Source of the DNA: SIG636 sp045592105
GTDB lineage: Bacteria > Bacillota > Clostridia > Oscillospirales > CAG-382
Direction of reading: 5' to 3'
DNA length: 64,000 nt
Assembly: GCA_045592105.1 (NCBI GenBank)
Contig: JAZNUB010000045.1
Span: 1-64,000 of the forward strand
Shown: positions 58,301 to 64,000 of the stretch, piece after piece
Numbering within the stretch: the stretch's first letter is position 1
How the letters are laid out: each line of letters starts with the position of its first letter
Program-made: the position numbers and the translations under genes
The notes under the pieces: model-generated
What the model was told of the DNA's origin: nothing
The model's input: the letters and a program-made list of their open reading frames with translations, nothing else
Databases searched by the model: none

Positions 58301-60181
58301 TTAATTAGTGCTTCCGCCTTGAAAGATGTTTGCCTTCATAGTAACATTCATAATAAGCTCGCCGCCTGTGCAGGTGGTGTTTTGTGCAAAACCAAAGCTA
58401 TCAAGCCCGTTGGCGTTGCCGCCAGCCATAAGCGTGTAGCTACCGCCCTTCTTTATGGAGGGCGCGGATATTACCGCAGAGGAATACGCCTTATCGGGGC
58501 TTATAGCAACTATTGCGTTCCCCTCACTATCGCGGAGCGTAAGCAGGGTGTTTGCTGCTTGAGTTTTGAACTTGCAAAACGCCGTGCCCTGGCTTGGGGA
58601 GTTAGAGAAGCCCTGTGCCATAGGCGCGCTTCCAAGTGCAACAACCACGCCGCCGTTGATAACAGAACTGCCTGCACAGTCCAATGAGCTGTCTAAATCA
58701 GAGGTGGGGCCGCTTATCACCATAACGCCGCCGCGCACTTGTAGAGTGCCGTTAGAGTCTATACCGTCACCATCGGCGTCTATGTAAAGCGTACCGCCTG
58801 TAAGTGTGAACGCGTTTACCGTCATAATACCATCGTCCGAGGCATTTACGGTAACCGCACCGCCGGACATTATCACGCGGGATGCATCCATACCCTCAAA
58901 GCTGTTTTCAACTGTTATAGTGCCGCCGCTTACGGCAAGGTCGCTGTTAGCGTGGAAGGCATCGTTGCCGCTGGATAGCGTTAGCGTGCCGCCCGTTATG
59001 CTTATAGTGCCGTTGGAATGTATACAGTCATCTCTGGAGCTTATGTTGTAGCTACCGCCCGATATAAGGATATCGGATACCGCTTTAAGCCCTTTGTAAG
59101 ACTCTGCCGTTTCGGTGCCAAGCGCAACGCTTCCGCCACCGCCGCTTTTAACGGTTATGCTTGCAACGTCGGATTTAAGTACGGTTTCCGCCTGTATACC
59201 GTCGTGAACAGCCGTTACGTTGATAGCGCCGCCTTCTATGTAAATGTAGCCCTTGGCGGCGTTTTCTGTGTTGTCGGAGGTGATACCGTCATCACCGCTG
59301 TTGATGGTTATAGCACCGTTTTTGATTTTAACGTAGTCCTTGCCGTTTAGCGCTATGCCTTTAGAGCTTATGTTAAGCGTACATTCGGAAACAACAACCC
59401 TGTCTTTAGAAACAACGCCGTGCTGTTTGTTGCCCTTAACGGTAAGCTTGCCCGTGCCGTTTATCGTCATATCCGCAAGGCTGAAAATAGCCGCATCCAC
59501 GTTTGTTGTGCCGCTTGTAAGCGTGTATGAGTTACCGTCGCTTACGTAGTTTTCCGTGCCGTCGAATGCTGTTATAGTAACCTTGTCAGCCTCTTTAACA
59601 ACTATAGCGGGGCCGTTTGCGTTGTTTATCACAACGCCCTTTAAAACAAGCTGAACCTTTTCGGTAGCCGCAACCTCAACAATTATCATGCGGTTTGTAA
59701 AAGCACCCTTAAGCTCGTGCGTGCCTGCCGTTGTTATATATATGTCCTCGGCAGGGGCAGGCGGAACCTCTTCGCTGCTATCCTCTGCCACGGAGCTATC
59801 CTCAGGCTCGGAAGGGGTATCTGCCACGGAGCTGTCCTCGGGCTTGGAGGGGATATCTGCAACGGAGCTGTCTGTATCGGAATAGCTGCTGTCCTCATAG
59901 GAAGCATCGCTTTCCTCGCTAATCGCTTCGCTTATATCCTCGCTGCTTTCATCCTCGGAGGGAAATGCGGAAATAGGGTCCCCCTGTATTACGCTAACCA
60001 CGTCGCTTTCATCGTAGGAAGCGGCGATATCGCCATCGTCAAACGAAAAGTCCATCCCAACGGTAGGCGCGGTGGATACGTCCGTATCAGAAAGCTCGTC
60101 TTTAAAGAAGATAAGTATAACGCTAAGAAGTACTGCAACTGCCACAACGCCCGCAATGGTGATAATTGTGGATTTCCTCAC
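58301..60181 (-). CDS. Secreted Cthe_2159-type carbohydrate-binding beta-helix protein
   Basis: A 626-residue surface protein. One N-terminal membrane helix (about 7-27) anchors or exports it. Residues about 50-145 are an acidic Ser/Asp/Glu/Pro linker with SVADTPSEPEDS repeats. From about 150 a repetitive parallel beta-helix follows (KQHGVVSKDRVVVSECTLNI, INSGDDGITSDNTENAAKGY, GGTLTLSSGNDAFHANSDLA), as in the DUF4353/Cthe_2159 family; the Clostridium thermocellum member binds cellulose and pectin-like polymers. SRDDCIHSNGTI and DADGDGIDSNGTL are calcium-like turns. It overlaps the DUF4956 gene by 4 nt. Confidence 0.85.
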   Translation of the reverse strand: MRKSTIITIAGVVAVAVLLSVILIFFKDELSDTDVSTAPTVGMDFSFDDGDIAASYDESDVVSVIQGDPISAFPSEDESSEDISEAISEESDASYEDSSYSDTDSSVADIPSKPEDSSVADTPSEPEDSSVAEDSSEEVPPAPAEDIYITTAGTHELKGAFTNRMIIVEVAATEKVQLVLKGVVINNANGPAIVVKEADKVTITAFDGTENYVSDGNSYTLTSGTTNVDAAIFSLADMTINGTGKLTVKGNKQHGVVSKDRVVVSECTLNISSKGIALNGKDYVKIKNGAITINSGDDGITSDNTENAAKGYIYIEGGAINVTAVHDGIQAETVLKSDVASITVKSGGGGSVALGTETAESYKGLKAVSDILISGGSYNISSRDDCIHSNGTISITGGTLTLSSGNDAFHANSDLAVSGGTITVENSFEGMDASRVIMSGGAVTVNASDDGIMTVNAFTLTGGTLYIDADGDGIDSNGTLQVRGGVMVISGPTSDLDSSLDCAGSSVINGGVVVALGSAPMAQGFSNSPSQGTAFCKFKTQAANTLLTLRDSEGNAIVAISPDKAYSSAVISAPSIKKGGSYTLMAGGNANGLDSFGFAQNTTCTGGELIMNVTMKANIFQGGSTN

Positions 60182-60861
60182 AGCTCGTCTCCTCCTTCAA
60201 GTATCTCGGAAATAACTATTTCAAGGTTGCCGTTGCGGCATCTGAGCTCATCAATAAACTCCTGCATCTTGCTTTCGTCCTTAAGCTCTATCTTATAAAA
60301 CAGCTTGTAAAGGCTACCCATATTGGTGGTTTTTGCTTTAACAAGCCAATGCTTTCGCGTGTATCTTTCAAACAAATCGTCAAACCCGTTTGCAAAACGA
60401 AGCGATTCGGGAACGGTTATGTGTAGCTCTACCATAGCTTGATCGCGCATGGGAACAAAGGTAAGCAAGGTCATAATAGCACCAACCACCAAGGTGAACA
60501 GCAACGCCAGCAAGCCGTAGCCCGCGCCGCAAACCAAGCCCGCCGTCATAGCAAGGAATATAGCGGCTATGTCCTTTGCCTTGCCGGGAACGGAACGGAA
60601 ACGCACAAGCGAAAACGCGCCCGTTATTGCAACGCCAACGCCCACGTTGTCGCTAACCATCATAATAACCGTTTGCACTACCATAGGAAGCAGTACAAGC
60701 GACATTGCAAAGCTTTTAGAGGTTCTTGAACGTATAGAGGATGCAACCGCCGCAAGGATACCACAGCCAAGCGCAAAAAGCAAACCTATAAAATATACCT
60801 TTAATGAAAAGTTGTTAAGCAAATTAGTGCTTTCGATAAATGATTTACTAAGACCTAGCAT
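60178..60861 (-). CDS. DUF4956 membrane protein
   Basis: A 227-residue protein with three to four membrane helices in the first 130 residues (VYFIGLLFALGCGILAAVAS, FAMSLVLLPMVVQTVIMMVS, DIAAIFLAMTAGLVCGAGYG) and a soluble C-terminal domain. The stretch GVAITGAFSLVRFRSVPGKA is the hallmark of DUF4956. Function unknown. Members sit beside VTC-domain polyphosphate-polymerase-like genes, as here, with a 14-nt overlap. The pair may act at the membrane on polyphosphate or on a polymer displayed with the downstream surface protein. Confidence 0.88.
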   Translation of the reverse strand: MLGLSKSFIESTNLLNNFSLKVYFIGLLFALGCGILAAVASSIRSRTSKSFAMSLVLLPMVVQTVIMMVSDNVGVGVAITGAFSLVRFRSVPGKAKDIAAIFLAMTAGLVCGAGYGLLALLFTLVVGAIMTLLTFVPMRDQAMVELHITVPESLRFANGFDDLFERYTRKHWLVKAKTTNMGSLYKLFYKIELKDESKMQEFIDELRCRNGNLEIVISEILEGGDEL

Positions 60862-61582
60862 AACTTAGTTCTCCTTTTATATATTGTGTTGGTGTTTTAC
60901 CCATCAGTATTTGGTACGCCGTGCCGCATTTTGAAAAAGAGGAGGGAAGTATACCGCATTCGGTAAGCGCGCTTGACAGCCACAACGGCATTGCCCCATC
61001 CGTTTTTATTTCCAAAAGCAGCTCGTTGTCCTTTATTAGCTTTTTGCCGTCATCACCGTACTGCAAAAGCAGGTTGTCCCCACGGTATCTAACGTTGCTG
61101 TCAAAGGTTATACGCAGGCTTGGTATATCCTCTGCATAGAACGCTTCACGCTCGTAGGCAATGTATATGGAGGGCGTAGGATGCTCATAAAACTTCATAG
61201 AATAGTCTATCTCACGCATTATCTGCGATTCCTCCGGGCGCACCCCGTTTTCCAAATAGTCCATAGCCTGCTTTAAGGTCATGGCTATACGGCGTTTGTA
61301 AACAACGCCCTTGTATTTCTTTTTTAGCTCCAAAAACACCTTTGTGTTTTCCTTGGGAACGCCATAGCTTCTAAGGCGTATCTTCTCTTTGTACGATATC
61401 GCCTCGATAGAATTGCGTATAAGCCTGTAATTCGGCGTGTCAAGGTAGATACTGCATATAGTGCTTTTGCCGTATTCATCAGGCTTAAGGTATTTTCCAA
61501 CTATCGCAAGAAGTGCTTCTTTCTGCTGTGTTGTTATACGGTATTTCTTTTCTATGCGCTTAAAAATACAGATATCGCTCAA
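60848..61582 (-). CDS. VTC-domain polyphosphate polymerase-like protein
   Basis: A 244-residue protein with the CYTH/VTC triphosphate tunnel fold known from the yeast VTC4 polyphosphate polymerase. Basic tunnel residues appear in FKRIEKKYRIT, SYKEKIRLRSYG, VFLELKKKYKGVVYKRRI and LLLEIKTDGAMPLWL, with SKCGTAYQ at the end. It is cytoplasmic, so membrane coupling would need the DUF4956 partner. The start is probably TTG at 61582, 8 nt after a G-rich site; a GTG at 61591 is the alternative. First gene of a three-gene operon with a promoter near 61626. Confidence 0.85.
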   Translation of the reverse strand: MSDICIFKRIEKKYRITTQQKEALLAIVGKYLKPDEYGKSTICSIYLDTPNYRLIRNSIEAISYKEKIRLRSYGVPKENTKVFLELKKKYKGVVYKRRIAMTLKQAMDYLENGVRPEESQIMREIDYSMKFYEHPTPSIYIAYEREAFYAEDIPSLRITFDSNVRYRGDNLLLQYGDDGKKLIKDNELLLEIKTDGAMPLWLSSALTECGILPSSFSKCGTAYQILMGKTPTQYIKGELSYARS

Positions 61583-61625
61583 ATAAAGCACCCCCCTATG
61601 CCAGTTTTTTTCTTTTAACGGCTAA

Positions 61626-61634
61626 AGTATAACA
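61626..61634 (-). promoter_or_regulatory. Extended -10 promoter for the VTC-DUF4956 operon
   Basis: On the minus strand TGTTATACT (61634-61626), an extended -10 box of the same form as at nusB. No good -35 hexamer is seen 17 bp upstream. It lies about 44 bp before the proposed start codon. Confidence 0.5.
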
Positions 61635-61737
61635 GCCAAACATTAATAGTACATAAAGAAACACAAAAAAAGCGAAAAATTTTTGGGGATGTAAAAAAAG
61701 CCCGGACCGCAAGAAAACCAAAAAAACTAATATTGTT

Positions 61738-61765
61738 GTTAATTGTAGCTAAAGCCATAATTAAC
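61738..61765. repeat. Imperfect hairpin flanking repeat copy 3
   Basis: GTTAATTGTAGC (61738-61749) pairs with GCCATAATTAAC (61754-61765) at 10 of 12 positions around TAAA. It occupies the same position relative to the repeat as 58212-58239. Confidence 0.55.
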
Positions 61766-61769
61766 TCCT

Positions 61770-61843
61770 TATAATTATATTTTCTTGCTATGAACGAGCT
61801 TCAGTTCGTCCATTCCCCCCATTTTTTCCTATCCTCAACAAAA
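61770..61843 (+). repeat. Composite palindromic repeat, copy 3 (internally deleted)
   Basis: ATTATATTTTCTTGCTATGA, then ACGAGCTTCAGTTCGTCC, then CATTTTTTCCTATCCTCAAC. It matches copy 1 at both ends but lacks about 35 bp of the central palindrome. The junction leaves a shorter ACGA-GTTCGT inverted repeat. Confidence 0.75.
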
Positions 61844-61876
61844 GTGCTGTAAAAAAACCGTGTTTTTTTACAGCAC
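61844..61876. terminator. Perfect 15-bp hairpin after the glycosyltransferase gene
   Basis: GTGCTGTAAAAAAAC (61844-61858) and its exact complement (61862-61876) around a 3-nt loop, 8 bp beyond the minus-strand stop at 61884. It shares the GCTGTA...TACAGC core with the other repeat-flanking hairpins. No U-tract follows the stem directly on the minus strand, so termination is plausible but unproven. Confidence 0.6.
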
Positions 61877-61883
61877 CCAAAAA

Positions 61884-63965
61884 TTATGCTATATAGCTAA
61901 TAGAGTAAAATACAATAGATGAAAAGCTGAACAGCACCGTTGCGGTAACTAAAACCGCTTTAACGGGCTTAACCCATTTTTGTGTGCCGTTTACCAAAAG
62001 CCCCGACCAAACCGCGCCTATAAGCAGCGTTGGTACTATATATCTAAAGTCCATAGTGCAGGTATGCGGATATTTAAAGCAGAAGGAAACGTAGCTACCA
62101 ACCAAAAACGCATAGTAAACGACAAGGAAAATGAAGGGTATAATATTTTCCTTGCTTATAACGCTGCCCTCGTCGTTCGCCTTTAGGGATGAGCGCACAC
62201 CCATAAACAAGCCGATAAGGCTTATTGCAATAAGCACCAAGGCGGAGAAAACAAGCACGTATCCAAAGAAGTTTTGCGTTGTGGAAACGTTTTTTAAGTT
62301 AAAGTATTCCCCAAACAAAGAGGTTTTTACAATGTACGGTGCTATGCCGTAATCGTAAAACTTTTCCCCTGCAACGGCACCGTTTGCCGCAGTTGCGCCA
62401 ACGTTGGGGTACATATTAGACAGATGCCACGAGCCAATGCCCGTAAGCCTTTCCAAAAACGAGTACTTGCCCAAATACATATCGCTGTTTTGTGAAAGCG
62501 AGGGAACGTATCCCAGGGGCATATCGTATTTGATGAAGCAACGGATAGGCCACCAAAGCCCCAAGGGGAAGCAAATTGCCGCAAACAAAGCGAACTTTTT
62601 CCAAAGCGTTTTAAGGTTGTTAATAAAGCCGCCCGTTTTTGTTGTAAACAGCGAGTATAGGAAAACGTAGCCCGTGCCAAACGCAATCATTGCGCCTGAA
62701 AGCTTTGTCATCATCCCAAGCCCTATCGTTAAGGCAAGGATAACTGTGTTTTTAACGCTACGCTTTTTGTACCAACGCACCGTGTATAGCACGGAAAGGA
62801 ACAAAAACAGCGTTGTTAGCGGGTCGTTATTAACGCTGCCCGCGAAGATGTAGAAGCTGGGGTGGAACGCAAGCACGGCAAACGCCGTATATAGCGCAAC
62901 GCCTTTAAGCTTAAACTCACAAAACAGCTTGTAGCCAACAGCCATCATAGTTGCGGAGAACGCCATTGTAAGATACTGCACGTTTTCATAAGCTTGATAA
63001 ACGGTTAATCCGCAAGCGGTTTGCGCCCTCATCCACAAAGCCGCCAAAAAGTGATGAAGCGGGGGGTGGTAGTATTGCGAAAGACCAGCGTTATATACTT
63101 TTTCAGTAGGCAACGCCCAGTTGTTGTAGATGTGCATTATATAGGTGTTATGCCTTGGATGTTCGCTAAACAGGTTGAAAACGTCGTGCTGGTTTTCGGG
63201 CAGGGTGATATCCAAAACGTACAAAAAACGCATAACAAGCCCTAAGCCAAACATCAGCATTATAACGGGGGATATAGCCTTCTTCTCCCTCAAGGCGGAA
63301 GCAAAGCTAAGCCCAAAGCAAAGAACAAAGCCCGTTACAAGCAGCCTTTCCTTCGGAGCTTCGATAAGCACAAAACAAAGGTATGCGGCAACGGTGGTAA
63401 GCAAAAGCGTGCCTACCGTGCAGGCGGTTTTGATAATGCCGTTTTCGTTTTCGGTGTATATGTGAAGGCAGTACAAAACCAACGCAAAGGTTAACAGCAC
63501 AACCCCAACGCCAAACACCGCGCAAATACCCAGCGCCGCCGCAAGCGCAAGAATACTTGCACTTTTATTTTTCTTTATGATAAAAAACGCAAAAAGTGCA
63601 AACAACGATAGTGCTATCACCAGCAAAGCTATCCTTTGCGGTGTGCCGCTTAACGCCATTATCAGGCGGAAGGCAAGAAACGCCGCACCGCAAGTACCCA
63701 ATACGTAAACCACGCGTATAACCACGTTGGTTTCTATGGCTTTAATAAACGCGCTTAAAGCGTACGCCAGCAACGCAAAAAGCACAAACACCGGTATCTG
63801 CCATATAAAGCCGTATTCACCGCTTATACCGTCCCTTGCGGAGCGTGCAACCTGATGCATTTGTGTAAAAAACAGAGAGAAGGTACACAAAAGCATCGTT
63901 GCCACGCAGGGATGCTTTTCTATAAAGCTTTCTAAGCTAAAGCTTTTTACTGCTTTGGTTATCAT
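61884..63965 (-). CDS. GT39/ArnT-like polytopic membrane glycosyltransferase
   Basis: A 693-residue membrane protein with a dozen or more hydrophobic helices. The first large outer loop has NQHDVFNLFSEHPRHNTYIM and GLSQYYHPPLHHFLAALWMR, which resembles the catalytic Asp/His region of lipid-linked sugar transferases of the PMT/ArnT (GT39, PF13231-like) group. Such enzymes move a sugar from a polyprenyl phosphate donor to lipids, wall polymers or proteins. The acceptor is unknown. The ATG at 63965 shares a base with a TAA that probably ends another gene running in from the window edge. Confidence 0.82.
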   Translation of the reverse strand: MITKAVKSFSLESFIEKHPCVATMLLCTFSLFFTQMHQVARSARDGISGEYGFIWQIPVFVLFALLAYALSAFIKAIETNVVIRVVYVLGTCGAAFLAFRLIMALSGTPQRIALLVIALSLFALFAFFIIKKNKSASILALAAALGICAVFGVGVVLLTFALVLYCLHIYTENENGIIKTACTVGTLLLTTVAAYLCFVLIEAPKERLLVTGFVLCFGLSFASALREKKAISPVIMLMFGLGLVMRFLYVLDITLPENQHDVFNLFSEHPRHNTYIMHIYNNWALPTEKVYNAGLSQYYHPPLHHFLAALWMRAQTACGLTVYQAYENVQYLTMAFSATMMAVGYKLFCEFKLKGVALYTAFAVLAFHPSFYIFAGSVNNDPLTTLFLFLSVLYTVRWYKKRSVKNTVILALTIGLGMMTKLSGAMIAFGTGYVFLYSLFTTKTGGFINNLKTLWKKFALFAAICFPLGLWWPIRCFIKYDMPLGYVPSLSQNSDMYLGKYSFLERLTGIGSWHLSNMYPNVGATAANGAVAGEKFYDYGIAPYIVKTSLFGEYFNLKNVSTTQNFFGYVLVFSALVLIAISLIGLFMGVRSSLKANDEGSVISKENIIPFIFLVVYYAFLVGSYVSFCFKYPHTCTMDFRYIVPTLLIGAVWSGLLVNGTQKWVKPVKAVLVTATVLFSFSSIVFYSISYIA

Positions 63966-64000
63966 TATTGTTCACCGTTTTTCTTTTCTGCGGTTTCGTG
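63965..64000 (-). CDS. Partial upstream gene, C-terminal end only
   Basis: In the frame that ends with TAA at 63965-63967 the last residues read HETAEKKNGEQ, a charged tail typical of a protein end. The TAATG junction with the next gene is a coupling arrangement used elsewhere in the window. Only 11 residues are visible, so no function can be given. Confidence 0.35.
   Translation of the reverse strand, partial: HETAEKKNGEQ

Overview
The window looks like a chromosomal segment of a spore-forming, anaerobic, Gram-positive Firmicute, most likely a gut or rumen Clostridia/Oscillospiraceae-type bacterium. Signs are: YtfJ/GerW and DUF2953 (YtfI) sporulation-locus genes, WhiA, DnaE, class A PBP and DacF cell-wall genes, the gene order nusB-xseA-xseB-ispA-dxs-tlyA-nadK-argR-recN, and secreted proteins with type I dockerin and cohesin-like modules. 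No rRNA, tRNA, CRISPR array, phage or intact insertion sequence was seen. Gene density is high, and start codons often overlap the previous stop.

Layout. 0-0.35 kb: repeat and hairpin mosaic. 0.35-11.1 kb (minus): a sugar isomerase-like protein, then the operon murB-whiA-dnaE-(membrane protein)-PBP1A, then a cysteine desulfurase-like protein with a DUF3343 partner. 11.2-15.2 kb (plus): mntP and rhaB-rhaA-rhaD. 15.3-23.5 kb (minus): an eight-gene aromatic amino acid operon, pheA-aroB-aroC-aroEK-aroQ-aroA-tyrA-aroF, encoding all seven shikimate steps plus the Phe and Tyr branches. It is preceded by a strong promoter, a Tyr/Phe-rich leader peptide and an attenuator terminator. 23.7-34.4 kb (plus): a small cohesin-dockerin protein, a decayed paralogue, a second dockerin protein, a TSCPD protein, cysE, intracellular alpha-L-rhamnosidase, a ROK kinase, a GH4 phospho-beta-glucosidase, ahcY, and a dockerin-bearing SGNH hydrolase. 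34.5-36.25 kb (minus): an RsgI-like anti-sigma factor, an ECF sigma factor and a small secreted protein with DxDxDG-type motifs. 36.4-48.9 kb (minus): a housekeeping run from gpmI through scpAB, dacF, rluB, nadD-yqeK and rsfS to leuS. 49.1-58.1 kb (plus): the nusB to recN cluster and a VanZ-like gene. 58.3-61.6 kb (minus): a polyphosphate-polymerase-like (VTC) protein, DUF4956 and a Cthe_2159-type surface protein. 61.9-64 kb (minus): a GT39-like membrane glycosyltransferase.

How it works together. Extracellular dockerin proteins and a cohesin-dockerin adaptor suggest a simple cellulosome-like surface assembly. The ECF sigma/RsgI-like pair is a candidate sensor for surface or polysaccharide cues. 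Rhamnosides that are taken up can be cleaved inside the cell by GH78; the rhamnose goes to RhaA-RhaB-RhaD, and the remaining glucoside may be phosphorylated by the ROK kinase and cleaved by the GH4 enzyme.

The most notable non-coding signals are the Phe/Tyr attenuator of the aromatic operon (23.32-23.53 kb) and a family of composite palindromic repeats (three copies, near 0.15, 58.1 and 61.8 kb), each flanked on both sides by hairpins.
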